Origin: Bog-532 sp963732345
GTDB lineage: Bacteria > Actinomycetota > Actinomycetes > Streptosporangiales > Streptosporangiaceae
Length of the DNA stretch: 64,000 nt
Reading direction: 5' to 3'
Assembly: GCA_963732345.1 (NCBI GenBank)
Contig: CAVSZI010000022.1
Span: forward strand, 128,906 to 192,905
In this document: in pieces, positions 18,003-26,158 of the stretch
Layout: each line of letters begins with the position of its first letter
How positions within the stretch are numbered: the first letter of the stretch is position 1
The notes under the pieces: generated by a model
Seen by the model: the letters and a program-made list of their open reading frames with translations, nothing else
Told to the model about the DNA's origin: nothing
Database searches by the model: none
Made by a program: the position numbers and the translations under genes

Positions 18003-19613
18003 ATGGGCACGGCAACGTCAGCACGGACCGCGGACGCAGCACGGACCGCGGACGCAGCACGGACCGCGGACGCGGTATGGACGGCGGGCTCAGCGCAGGC
18101 CAAGGACGAGTTCTTCGCCGCGCGGATGTACCTGTTCCACATCACTGGCTTCCCGCAGCAGCCCGGCGTGCTCCCGGGCCAGGTGAGCGCGCCGGCGGGC
18201 GCGCGGCTGGACGTGTGGCCCACGGACCCGGCCAGTGAGCAGCACATTCCCGGGCCGGGCCCGGAGCGACTGGTGCTCAGCGCGCCGCGCTTCTCCCTGG
18301 CCAACAGCGGCAACCGGACGCTGCACGCCCCGAAACGGTCGTGGAAGGTCACCCTCGGCCCGGGCCACGGTGACGGGCCGGGGCACGGTGACGGGCCGGG
18401 GCACGGTGACGGGCCGGGGCACGGTGCCGGGCCGGGCACTCACCTGGCCGGAATGGCCCGGATCAACCTCAAATCCATGTACAACGACCCGTCGCAGATG
18501 CGCGAGGCGCTCGCGTGGCGCCTTTTCCGCGCCGCGGGCGTGCCCGCAGCCCGGCACACGTACGCCAAGGTCGCCTTCGACGCCACGTACTACGGCCTGT
18601 TCTCCGTCATCGAGCAGGTCGACAAGCGCTTCCTGAAGGAGCGCTTCGGTGACAACGACCGCGGTCACCTGTACAAGGCCTACTGCGGGGACGTCGGATG
18701 CGCGACGCTGGAGCACCGGACCGGGCCCGACGGCGACGACAGCGGACGGCAGTACTTCACGGCGCCCCCGGACGAGCGCACCTACCGCCTCAAGACCGGC
18801 CAGGGTGACCATGGCGCGTATGACGACCTAGCCCAGTTCATCCGGGCGATCAACGGCGTGGCCCTGCCCGGAGGCGACAAAAAGTTCGGCACCGACGCGT
18901 TCCGCGAGTCGGTCGACGCCATCATGAACGCGCCCGCCTTCCTCCGCTGGGCCGCGGTGAACCTGCTGCTCGGCAGCTGGGACAACTATTACGCCACGCC
19001 GTCCAACTACTACCTCTACAACTCCGGGCGGCTTGGCGCGGAAGACGACTTCATGCACGCGCCCTATTTCACGTTCATCCCGTGGGACTACGACAACTGC
19101 CTGGGCATCGACTACTTCGGGACCAGGTGGCAGTACACCGACATCCTCGATTGGCCCAGCAACACCGAGGCCTACTGGCGGCAGCACGCCCGGTCGCGCA
19201 TCCCGCTGGTGCAGAACCTGCTGCGGAACGGTCACTACCGCCAGTACTACCTCGACTATCTGGAGTACCTGCTCGACACCCAGTTCAACTCCGGTGCCTT
19301 CGCGGGCCTGATCGCGGCCGATTCCGGAGCCGGGCTGTGGGGCCGCGTGCGCCAGGCCGCCTACCTGGAATCCGCCACGCCGTACGGGCCGCCGTTCACC
19401 GGCCGGCAGTTCACCAACGACGAGGTCTACCGGGCCGGCTGCCTGCAGAACGAGCTCCGGCACGGGCAGGAGAAGGCCGACGGCATCATCAACTACGTCC
19501 GGATGCGGTACGACAGCGCACGCCAGCAGCTTGAGCGGCTGAGGGCCGCCACACCGCGCGGGAACGCCGCGGGCTTTCCCGCCATCATGGAACCCCTGCC
19601 CCGCACGCCCTGA
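18003..19613 (+). CDS. CotH-family atypical kinase
   Basis: The 536-residue protein from ATG 18003 (GGGAGG upstream) matches CotH kinases. NLKSMYNDPSQMREALAW, YYGLFSVIEQVDKRFLKERF and the metal-binding FIPWDYDNCLGIDY block are all present. CotH proteins phosphorylate secreted or spore-coat proteins through an unusual kinase fold. No signal peptide is evident; the N-terminus has three ARTADA repeats and residues around 120-145 are GPGHGD repeats, both from tandem DNA repeats. A propeller-like gene follows on the same strand after 50 bp, so the two may form an operon. Confidence 0.85.
   Translation: MGTATSARTADAARTADAARTADAVWTAGSAQAKDEFFAARMYLFHITGFPQQPGVLPGQVSAPAGARLDVWPTDPASEQHIPGPGPERLVLSAPRFSLANSGNRTLHAPKRSWKVTLGPGHGDGPGHGDGPGHGDGPGHGAGPGTHLAGMARINLKSMYNDPSQMREALAWRLFRAAGVPAARHTYAKVAFDATYYGLFSVIEQVDKRFLKERFGDNDRGHLYKAYCGDVGCATLEHRTGPDGDDSGRQYFTAPPDERTYRLKTGQGDHGAYDDLAQFIRAINGVALPGGDKKFGTDAFRESVDAIMNAPAFLRWAAVNLLLGSWDNYYATPSNYYLYNSGRLGAEDDFMHAPYFTFIPWDYDNCLGIDYFGTRWQYTDILDWPSNTEAYWRQHARSRIPLVQNLLRNGHYRQYYLDYLEYLLDTQFNSGAFAGLIAADSGAGLWGRVRQAAYLESATPYGPPFTGRQFTNDEVYRAGCLQNELRHGQEKADGIINYVRMRYDSARQQLERLRAATPRGNAAGFPAIMEPLPRTP
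18021..18074 (+). repeat. 18-bp tandem repeat, three copies, inside the CotH gene
   Basis: The unit GCACGGACCGCGGACGCA occurs three times, the last copy with changed final bases, and encodes ARTADA each time. The unit length is a multiple of three, so copy-number change would keep the frame. Confidence 0.85.
18357..18437 (+). repeat. 18-bp tandem repeat, about four copies, inside the CotH gene
   Basis: The unit GGGCCGGGGCACGGTGAC repeats about four times, with small changes in the outer copies, and encodes a GPGHGD linker between the N-terminal region and the kinase core. Like the upstream repeat it preserves the frame. A His/Gly linker of variable length is the likely result. Confidence 0.85.
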
Positions 19614-19663
19614 CGGCCGCGCGGGCGGAACGCCGACGGAACGACACCACCAGGAGGCCGGCG

Positions 19664-20560
19664 ATGGTGGCCACGCACACCACGATGCAGCAGCTTGAGC
19701 TCGTCAGGGAGGCGAAGGTCTTCGACATCCTCGACGGGGTGCTCAATCCCCGGCTTGAAGCCAGCGGCGTGCTGGCCAAGGACGGGATGTTCTACGTCAT
19801 CTTCGACAACCTGCCGCACATCGCGCGGATCGGCGCCGAGATATCTGCCTCGGCGCAGGCCAACCACATCGTCTGGCAGGACCAGGGCCATCGTTCCGGT
19901 TTCGAGGACATCACCCACGACCCGTGGAACGGCCGCTACTACGTCCTGATCGAATCGCTGCCGCGAGGCCGGTCGAGGTACATGGCCAAGGTGCAGGAGT
20001 ACGACGCCGGGTTCGGCTACACCGGCCAGGCCTGGCTGGACTTCCCGCTCGACCGGCCGAACAAGGGCATCGAGGGACTGGCCTGCGTCCGCCGCCAGGG
20101 GCAGACCTACCTGCTCGGGCTGTGTGAGGGCAACCGGTGCCGGGGAGGAGCGGAAGGCCGCATTCCCGGCGGCGGGCGGGTGCACGTCTTCCGGCGGGGA
20201 CCGCACCAGTGGGAACGGCTCAGTACCATCAAACTGCCGGAGACCGTCCTGTTCGAGGACTACAGCGGCATCTCGATCAGCGGTGATCGGGTTGCGGTCA
20301 TATCGCAGGTCACCTCGGCGCTGTGGATCGGCCGGCTGGCCCCGTCGGGCTGGGAGGTCACGGGCGCGGGCACGACGTACGCACTGCCGAGGAACGCCGC
20401 CGGCGAGATCGTCTACGGCACGGCCGAGGGTGTCTCGTGGATCGCCCCGGACCAGTTCGTGATGGTCTCCGACAAGGCCAAGCCCGAACAGCCCCACCGG
20501 TGCCGGGCCAAGGACCAGTCGATCCACATCTTCCGCATTCCGGCCGGGACCGGTCACTGA
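19664..20560 (+). CDS. Propeller-like protein of unknown function
   Basis: The 298-residue protein has repeating short beta-rich segments (FYVIFDNLPHIARIG, GFEDITHDPWNGRYYVLIES, GIEGLACVRRQGQTYLLGL, FEDYSGISISGDRVAVIS), consistent with a beta-propeller of the SdiA-regulated or esterase-like kind. No catalytic motif stands out and there is no signal peptide. ATG 19664 follows AGGAGGCCGGCG. It sits 50 bp after the CotH kinase gene, which suggests a shared task, perhaps handling a CotH substrate, but that is inference. Confidence 0.65.
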   Translation: MVATHTTMQQLELVREAKVFDILDGVLNPRLEASGVLAKDGMFYVIFDNLPHIARIGAEISASAQANHIVWQDQGHRSGFEDITHDPWNGRYYVLIESLPRGRSRYMAKVQEYDAGFGYTGQAWLDFPLDRPNKGIEGLACVRRQGQTYLLGLCEGNRCRGGAEGRIPGGGRVHVFRRGPHQWERLSTIKLPETVLFEDYSGISISGDRVAVISQVTSALWIGRLAPSGWEVTGAGTTYALPRNAAGEIVYGTAEGVSWIAPDQFVMVSDKAKPEQPHRCRAKDQSIHIFRIPAGTGH

Positions 20561-20619
20561 ACCGGCCAGATCAATTCTCCCGAACGGGCCCCGCTGGGCG
20601 TCTTAGTCCGGAGCGAGCC

Positions 20620-21723
20620 CTACTCCGCCGGGAGCCGGGCCCGGATGAGCTCGGGCAGGTCGGCCAGGCTCCGGGAGATGAGCATGGCGTTCTCGGACAG
20701 CACGTTCAGCCAGTAGTTCATCCGCTCGGCGTTCGTGGTGTCCTTCCAGTGGGAGAAGAGCGGGGCGGCGTCGCCGAGGGGCAGCCGGCCCTCGGCCTGA
20801 TGGACCTCTATCGTGAACGAGACGCCGCCCGGCCGGCAGGCCCTGATCGCGGTCGACACGATGTCGGCCAGCCCGCCCGGCCCGTACAGCGTGCTCAGCG
20901 ACCGGCGGCCCTCGTAGCCGAACGGGATCGGCAGCCGCGTGAGGAAGCTGAAATGGTCGGCCAGGCCCGGGACCAGCGGATGCCCGTCGTGCAGGTGGAA
21001 ATGGATAGGCTTGCCCAGCCTCCCCACCGAGCGGATGACCTCGCACACGTCGCCCACGGCGGCGCCGACGGCGTCCTGGACGTCCGCCACCAGGCCGGGC
21101 AGCCGGGCGTCCGTCGCGCCGAGATCGCCGATGGACAGGCCGGGATGGCGTTCGGTGAACCGGGCGCCTGCCTGCCGGATGCCGACGTGACCCACGTCGA
21201 TGCAGACACTCACGTGCGCCGCGTCCTGGAGACGCTCCGCCATCTCGGTGAAACGGCCCGGTTCCAGGCCCGCCGCGTACTCGACGAACAGCGTGACGTC
21301 GGGCGCCTCCTGGCCCAGGAAGGCATCCAGCTCCCGCATGGCCGCCAGCCACTCCCCGGCCGGTTCCCCCATGGCGCGGCGATCGTGGGCGACCAGCCCC
21401 GTGATCCGCCCGGTGAAATGCCCGGCGAAGTTCCTGACCACAGCCCGGCCCTGCGCTTCCAGCAGGCTGACGCCGCGATTCAGGTGCACGACCGGCAGGC
21501 GCGGCTGGGCGGGGGCGAACCGCAGCACGTGCTCGAGCTGGCCCGGGGTGTCCGCGTACACCTCGGCGGATACGCCCATCTGGGCGAACCGGAGCCGGGC
21601 CAGCCGCAGCAAGGCGTCGTCCCCGGACACGCGCTGCTGGAACAGGGCGTGAACCGGGCCTACGGGCCCGCTGGGCCCGACGCGTTCGGCCAGTTCAGAC
21701 TCCGTGCGGGACTCCCTTACCAT
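20620..21723 (-). CDS. Xylose isomerase-like TIM-barrel protein
   Basis: The 367-residue protein has the AP endonuclease 2/xylose isomerase-like barrel pattern: VTLFVEYAAGLEPGRFTEM, VSVCIDVGHVGIRQAG, IHFHLHDGHPLVPG and FTIEVHQAEGRLP supply metal-binding His, Asp and Glu residues at successive strand ends. It is probably a sugar or sugar-phosphate isomerase/epimerase acting in the cytoplasm. ATG 21723 is preferred because upstream in-frame sequence is Arg/Pro-rich and overlaps another remnant. It converges on the propeller-like gene; the substrate is unknown. Confidence 0.7.
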   Translation of the reverse strand: MVRESRTESELAERVGPSGPVGPVHALFQQRVSGDDALLRLARLRFAQMGVSAEVYADTPGQLEHVLRFAPAQPRLPVVHLNRGVSLLEAQGRAVVRNFAGHFTGRITGLVAHDRRAMGEPAGEWLAAMRELDAFLGQEAPDVTLFVEYAAGLEPGRFTEMAERLQDAAHVSVCIDVGHVGIRQAGARFTERHPGLSIGDLGATDARLPGLVADVQDAVGAAVGDVCEVIRSVGRLGKPIHFHLHDGHPLVPGLADHFSFLTRLPIPFGYEGRRSLSTLYGPGGLADIVSTAIRACRPGGVSFTIEVHQAEGRLPLGDAAPLFSHWKDTTNAERMNYWLNVLSENAMLISRSLADLPELIRARLPAE

Positions 21724-21837
21724 GCGGCAGCGGCGGTGCCGGAGCGCCACCATGAACTCTCGGGCAGGATACCCGCCGGCCGGGTTCCCGGGCCCGGGGG
21801 GTCCGGGAGGATCCGGGCAAAAGTGGTCAGTCTGCGC

Positions 21838-22148
21838 TGGTCTACCTGTGGCACCTGCGGCGCGACCGGGCGGACGCCACCGAGGTGGAGATCCGGGTTG
21901 TCGCCCAGGGCGCCGCCGCTGCCCGCATCGAGATCGAGCACCGTGGCTGGGAGCGGCTAGGTAGCGCGGCCGGGGAATGGCGCGAGCGGAATCGCGTCGG
22001 CTGGCAAACGCTGCTGCCGCATTACCTGGCCGAGGTCGGGAAACGGGCCGTGACCGGGTTCCAAGCCGGAATCCAGGACCGATGCGTCGAGGGGCCCGCT
22101 GCGGCGGACGCGGCAATCGCCGGCTCCTACCAGTTCATGCCCGATTGA
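21838..22148 (+). pseudogene. SRPBCC/AHSA1-type domain, C-terminal fragment
   Basis: The frame gives VYLWHLRRDRADATEVEIRV, then IEIEHRGWERLG, the C-terminal strand and helix of AHSA1-like SRPBCC proteins. The N-terminal part is missing; upstream sequence belongs to the intergenic region before the TIM-barrel gene. An IS200/IS605-type end abuts its 3' end. These proteins bind hydrophobic ligands or act as chaperone partners. Confidence 0.55.
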
Positions 22149-22180
22149 CTACTCCCCGCCGTGAAGGGCGGGGATTCCCG
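22146..22180 (-). mobile_element. IS200/IS605-type right-end hairpin (remnant)
   Basis: On the minus strand the sequence is GAATCCCCGCCCTTCACGG followed by CGGGGAGTAGTC. This subterminal hairpin with a GAATCCCCG lead matches the right end of actinobacterial tnpB elements, where it also forms the 3' part of the guide (omega) RNA. No tnpB gene is attached, so it is an orphan end. Confidence 0.55.
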
Positions 22181-22191
22181 GGCTAGCGGGC

Positions 22192-22707
22192 TCAGCGGTG
22201 CCGGCCCCCGTATTCGCTGTGGTCAGGGTCCGTGCGGCCGTGACCGGCGGGCCTCCGGACGGGGGCCACGCGGACCAGCAGGTTGTAGGTGATCACCGCG
22301 ATGGCCAGGTGCATCAGCGCCAGGAACAGCACCGCCTGGCCGGGCTGGCCCTTCATCCAGATGTACAGGTCGGGCAGCAGCAGGACGATGGTGACCAGGA
22401 TGGCCAGCCGGAAGAAGACCCACCGCGGCTCGGACGTCACCCGGGCCACGATCGGCCAGCCGATGCACGCGATGAGGACGCCGATGCTGGTCAGCTTCGC
22501 GTAGTCGGAGAACTTGAAGTGGACGTAGCCCTTGGTGGCCGGGAAGACGGCCACGGCCGCCTTGGCCAGCAGCCAGTCGGCGAGCAGGCACAGGACCAGG
22601 CTGGCTACAGTGGCGATGACGACGGCGACGGGGCGGGGGCCACGGTGGCGGGGGGACAAGTCGACGCGGGCCAGTTCCATGGCACGGTCCATGACGGGGG
22701 ATGGCAT
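22192..22707 (-). CDS. Four-helix membrane protein of unknown function
   Basis: The 171-residue protein has four hydrophobic segments (VAVVIATVASLVLCLLADWLL; LTSIGVLIACIGWPIVA; FFRLAILVTIVLLLPDLYIW; VLFLALMHLAIAVITYNLLV) and a charged, His/Arg-rich C-terminus. It resembles DUF6069-like actinobacterial membrane proteins, but the assignment is weak. ATG 22707 has AAGGAG upstream with long spacing. It lies just downstream of the BlaI-type regulator on the same strand with about 70 bp between, so it may be co-transcribed and under the same operator. Confidence 0.6.
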   Translation of the reverse strand: MPSPVMDRAMELARVDLSPRHRGPRPVAVVIATVASLVLCLLADWLLAKAAVAVFPATKGYVHFKFSDYAKLTSIGVLIACIGWPIVARVTSEPRWVFFRLAILVTIVLLLPDLYIWMKGQPGQAVLFLALMHLAIAVITYNLLVRVAPVRRPAGHGRTDPDHSEYGGRHR

Positions 22708-22776
22708 CCTATGGTGCTCCTTGAGCGTCTTCGGGCTTCTGATGGCCCAGGTCGGGTTTCTGATCGCCCAGGTCAA

Positions 22777-23193
22777 CTACTCAGGTCCCGGGTCAGGCTG
22801 ACCGTCCGGGCCGGTCCGCGGGTCGTCGGCGAGCAGGTTGGCGAGCAGTTCCTCGTCCTCGGGGCTAAGGTCGGCCACGAACCGGGACAGGACGCCGGCG
22901 CGGTCCCGGCCGCCCTGAAGCAACTGGAGCATCCGGTGCGCCGTCATCGACGACTCCACATCGGCCTGGCCGCCGGACATCTCGTAGGCGAATCCGCGCC
23001 CGGAGGGCCGCCGGTCAACGGCACCCTTGGTGTGCAGCCGGGAGAGCGTCGTCATAATCGTGGTGTAAGCGAGGTCGTCGCCGAACTGGGTCCGTACCTC
23101 GCCGGGAGTCAGCGGGCGCCCCGCCGACGCGAGGCAGGCCAGCACCTCCCGCTCCAGGGCGCCGCGCGGTCTCCCGCGTGATCTGGATGTCAC
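22777..23193 (-). CDS. BlaI/MecI/CopY-family winged-helix repressor
   Basis: The protein of about 138 residues has the BlaI winged helix: LEREVLACLASAGRPLTPGEVRTQF, LAYTTIMTTLSRLHTKGAV and a C-terminal dimerisation helix (LSPEDEELLANLL). GTG 23193 is chosen because GGAGGTGCC sits directly before it; an ATG four codons upstream lacks that support. It diverges from uppP, and a palindrome between them is the likely operator. BlaI-type repressors control cell-wall or copper-stress genes. No BlaR sensor protease is adjacent. Confidence 0.85.
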   Translation of the reverse strand: MTSRSRGRPRGALEREVLACLASAGRPLTPGEVRTQFGDDLAYTTIMTTLSRLHTKGAVDRRPSGRGFAYEMSGGQADVESSMTAHRMLQLLQGGRDRAGVLSRFVADLSPEDEELLANLLADDPRTGPDGQPDPGPE

Positions 23194-23206
23194 GGCACCT
23201 CCCATC

Positions 23207-23225
23207 TACTACCATCAGTGTAGTA
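23207..23225. promoter_or_regulatory. BlaI-type palindromic operator
   Basis: TACTAC-CATCAGT-GTAGTA is a perfect 6+6 inverted repeat with a 7-base spacer, in the divergent region 14 bases upstream of the BlaI-type start and about 70 bases before uppP. TACTAC/GTAGTA half-sites are like those bound by BlaI repressors. It could regulate both directions. Confidence 0.7.
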
Positions 23226-23294
23226 CGACAACATTGATCGTAGTTATCTTCCCAAGCCCGCAGGGTGGATAGTCGCCACCAGGAGGAAGTGAGC

Positions 23295-24326
23295 ATGAAC
23301 GCGATCTATCACATGACCTATTTCCAGGCCGTGGTCATCGGGCTGATCCAGGGACTCACTGAGCTGTTCCCGATCTCCAGCCTCGGTCATACCGTTCTCA
23401 TTCCCTCCTGGCTCGGCGGCACGTGGGCCACCCTGGTCAGCCAGGAGAGCCGCACCGAAAGCCCGTACCTGGCGTTCATCGTCGGCCTGCATCTGGCCAC
23501 GGCCGTGGTTCTACTGGGCTACTACGCCAAGACCTGGGGGCGGATCATCCGCGGCTTCTTCACGAGCATCGCGAGCCGCCGGATCGAGTCTGCCGACCAG
23601 AAGCTGGCTTGGCTGCTGGTCATCGCCACCGTCCCCGTGGGCGTCGCGGGACTGGTCCTGGAGCACCCGTTCCGGGTGCTGTTCGCCAAGCCCCTGGCCG
23701 CGGCGATCTTCCTCACCATCAACGGCGTCATCCTGGGCGGCGCCGAGATTCTGCGCCGCCGTGAGAAGGCCGCGATGGCCGCAGGCGTGCGCCGGCGCGA
23801 GCCGGTCATCCAGCCTGTCGGCGTCGCCCAGCCGGCCCGGTCCGCGGGCGGGGGTGCGCACGCGGCGGGCGTGCAGCCGTCCCGCCTCCGCGGTGAGCGC
23901 GACGAGCGCGACGCGATGCTCGATCAGGACGCCGAGGAGCGGCTGGCGGGTGTGGGGGTCAAATCCGCGCTGTGGATCGGTGCCTCCCAGATCCTGGCCC
24001 TGTTCGCGGGCATCAGCCGCGAGGGCGTCACCATGGCTGGCGGTCTGGTGCGCGGGCTCAGCCACGAGGACGCGCTGCGCTTCTCGTTCCTGCTGTCCAC
24101 GCCGGTCATCTTCGCCGCCGGCGTGCTCAAGCTCTCCGACCTGACCGGACCGCTCGGCCAGGGCGTCCGCGGCGAGGTCATCGCGGGCAGCATCGCCGCC
24201 GCGGCCACGTCCCTGTTCGCGGTGGTGTTCCTATCCCGGTACTTCCGGACCAGGACCCTGACCCCGTTCGCGATCTACTGCATCGCGGCCGGCCTGATCA
24301 GCATCATCCGGTTCGGCATCTTCTGA
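23295..24326 (+). CDS. uppP: Undecaprenyl-diphosphatase (BacA/UppP)
   Basis: This 343-residue membrane protein recycles the undecaprenyl carrier for cell-wall synthesis by removing one phosphate from undecaprenyl diphosphate, and so gives bacitracin tolerance. The family motifs are LTELFPISSLGHT near the start and AGISREGVTMAGG in the second half, with Glu and Arg in the catalytic positions. ATG 23295 follows AGGAGGAAGTGAGC. It is longer than typical (about 270-280) because of a charged cytoplasmic insert of about 65 residues (roughly 155-220). It is divergent from a BlaI-type repressor with a shared operator. Confidence 0.9.
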   Translation: MNAIYHMTYFQAVVIGLIQGLTELFPISSLGHTVLIPSWLGGTWATLVSQESRTESPYLAFIVGLHLATAVVLLGYYAKTWGRIIRGFFTSIASRRIESADQKLAWLLVIATVPVGVAGLVLEHPFRVLFAKPLAAAIFLTINGVILGGAEILRRREKAAMAAGVRRREPVIQPVGVAQPARSAGGGAHAAGVQPSRLRGERDERDAMLDQDAEERLAGVGVKSALWIGASQILALFAGISREGVTMAGGLVRGLSHEDALRFSFLLSTPVIFAAGVLKLSDLTGPLGQGVRGEVIAGSIAAAATSLFAVVFLSRYFRTRTLTPFAIYCIAAGLISIIRFGIF

Positions 24327-24403
24327 CCCGCCGCACCCTCCTGGGACAGCGCGTTCGGGACGCACAGGAACGTGGAGAAGGAGTAGTAGACCCGGCCGAC
24401 CGG

Positions 24404-24579
24404 GGACCCGCAGTCGCGCGAGAGCCAAGCGCGCTTTGCGTGCACGGCCTGCAACTTCGCCGGTAACGTGGCCAGGAACATCGCGGCGGGGCACCCACCT
24501 CCCCCTTCACTGGCGGGAGGCGACGGGACAGCCCGGCCCGTGAACCGCGAACCTCAACTGCTGCTCCAATCGGCGTAGT
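24404..24579 (+). pseudogene. TnpB C-terminal remnant
   Basis: The frame SRESQARFACTACNFAGNVA followed by RNIAAGH and a short tail to TAG is the degenerate zinc-ribbon and final RuvC part of an IS200/IS605 TnpB (normally CTACG...DVNAARNIAAG). Only one Cys pair remains and the rest of the nuclease is gone. It lies in the 370-bp gap between uppP and the BNR-repeat gene, which is otherwise empty. Confidence 0.6.
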
Positions 24580-24618
24580 AGCTGAAATCCCCGTCATCCG
24601 GCGAGGGAGGATGTCAAA
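24580..24618 (+). mobile_element. IS200/IS605-type right end / omega-RNA-like 3' scaffold (remnant)
   Basis: GCTGAAATCCCCGTCATCC is followed by GGCGAGGGAGGATGTCAA. The conserved form ends GGGGAGGATGTCAA after a GAATCCCCG hairpin in intact TnpB elements, where the adjacent flank supplies the guide. The stem here carries mismatches, so the scaffold is decayed. It follows the TnpB remnant in the right orientation. Confidence 0.55.
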
Positions 24619-24694
24619 TGACACGGCGCAGCGCCGATGAATTTACGGTGCGGCGGCAGTCAGGCAGTGAGGAGAAGCGAAGGAAGGAGCGAAC

Positions 24695-25810
24695 ATGAGC
24701 GGTGTACGGGTGCTCGTCGGCACGCGCAAGGGCGCGTTCATCCTCACCTCCGACGGCAAGCGCGAAACGTGGGACGTCCGCGGCCCGCATTTCGCCGGCT
24801 GGGAGATCTACCACGTCAAGGGGTCACCGGCGGACCCGGACCGGCTGTACGCGTCGCAGACCAGCGGCTGGTTCGGCCAGGTGGTCCAGCGCTCCGGCGA
24901 CGGCGGCCAGACCTGGGAGGCGGTCGGCAACCAGTTCAGCTACGACGGCGATCCCGGCACGCATCAGTGGTACGACGGCACTCCGCACCCCTGGGAGTTC
25001 GCCCGCGTCTGGCACCTTGAGCCGTCGCTGAACGACCCGGATACGGTCTACGCCGGCGTGGAGGACGCGGGGCTGTTCCGGTCCCGCGACGGCGGCCGGC
25101 AGTGGCAGGAACTGCCCGGGCTGCGCTGCCACCGCTCGGGGCCGTCCTGGCAGCCCGGCGCCGGGGGGATGTGCCTGCACACGATCATCCTGGACCCGCA
25201 CCAGCCCGGGCGGATGTTCACCGCGATCTCCGCCGCGGGCGCGTTCCGGTCCGACGATGAGGGCGAGACGTGGCGGCCGGTCAACCGCGGCCTGCGCTCC
25301 GACGGCATCCCCGACCCGGAGGCCGAGGTGGGCCACTGCGTGCACCGGCTGGCGATGCACCCCAGCCGCCCCGGCGTGCTGTACATGCAGAAGCACTGGG
25401 ACGTCATGCGCAGCGACGACGCGGGGGAGTCCTGGCGTGAGGTGAGCGGGAACCTGCCCACCGATTTCGGCTTCCCGATCGACGTGCACGCGCACGAGCC
25501 GGACACCGTCTACGTGGTCCCCATCACCAGCGACTCGTACCACTTCCCGCCGGACGGCAAGCTGCGCGTCTACCGCAGCCGGACCGGCGGGGACGAATGG
25601 GAGCCGCTCACCCGGGGCCTGCCGCAGGAGCACTGCTACGTCAACGTGCTGCGCGACGCGATGGCCGTCGACTCTCTCGATGATTGCGGGATCTACTTCG
25701 GCACCACGGGCGGCCAGGTGTACGCCTCGGCCGATGCGGGGGATAGCTGGGCGCCGATCGTCCGGGATCTGCCCGCCGTGCTGTCCGTCGAGGTCCAAAC
25801 GCTGTCATGA
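24695..25810 (+). CDS. BNR/WD40-like repeat protein (sialidase-type propeller)
   Basis: The 371-residue protein has repeated Asp-box-like segments (SGDGGQTWEAV, SRDGGRQWQEL, SDDEGETWRPV, SDDAGESWREV, SRTGGDEWEPL, SADAGDSWAPI), giving a six-bladed-type propeller. It lacks the catalytic Arg triad of true sialidases and a signal peptide, so it is probably a cytoplasmic binding protein. ATG 24695 follows GAAGGAGCGAAC. Its stop overlaps the start of a MoaD/ThiS-type gene by four bases, so the two are made together. Confidence 0.8.
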   Translation: MSGVRVLVGTRKGAFILTSDGKRETWDVRGPHFAGWEIYHVKGSPADPDRLYASQTSGWFGQVVQRSGDGGQTWEAVGNQFSYDGDPGTHQWYDGTPHPWEFARVWHLEPSLNDPDTVYAGVEDAGLFRSRDGGRQWQELPGLRCHRSGPSWQPGAGGMCLHTIILDPHQPGRMFTAISAAGAFRSDDEGETWRPVNRGLRSDGIPDPEAEVGHCVHRLAMHPSRPGVLYMQKHWDVMRSDDAGESWREVSGNLPTDFGFPIDVHAHEPDTVYVVPITSDSYHFPPDGKLRVYRSRTGGDEWEPLTRGLPQEHCYVNVLRDAMAVDSLDDCGIYFGTTGGQVYASADAGDSWAPIVRDLPAVLSVEVQTLS

Positions 25811-26103
25811 TCAGGGTCGTGCTGCCCGCGCACCTGCGGACGCTCGCGCGCGTGCCCGGCGAGGTCGAGCTGCCCGTCGCCGGGCCGGTCACCCAGCGCG
25901 CGGTGCTCGACGCGCTGGAGGCCCGGTTCCCGATGCTGTGCGGAACGATCCGGGACCAGCGCAGCGGGAAGCGCCGGGCGTTCGTCCGGTTCTTCGCCTG
26001 CCAGCAGGACCTGTCGCACGAGCCGCCGGACCAGCCGCTGCCGGACGCGGTCGCCGCCGGGACGGAGCCGTACCTGATCGTCGGGGCGATGGCGGGCGGC
26101 TGA
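25807..26103 (+). CDS. MoaD/ThiS-family ubiquitin-like protein
   Basis: The 98-residue beta-grasp protein has a MoaD/ThiS layout (VVLPAHLRTLARVPGEVELP, TQRAVLDALEARFPML) and ends in Gly-Gly (MAGG), as needed for adenylation and sulfur transfer. It is coupled to the BNR-repeat gene by an ATGA overlap. No E1-like MoeB/ThiF gene is adjacent. The pair is not part of a molybdopterin or thiamine cluster, so the role may be a separate sulfur-carrier or modifier function; that is inference. Confidence 0.8.
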   Translation: MIRVVLPAHLRTLARVPGEVELPVAGPVTQRAVLDALEARFPMLCGTIRDQRSGKRRAFVRFFACQQDLSHEPPDQPLPDAVAAGTEPYLIVGAMAGG

Positions 26104-26158
26104 GCGACTTCGGTCGGCCCAGCTCGGCTCTCCCGCCCGCCGGCCCGGCGGCCCCGGT

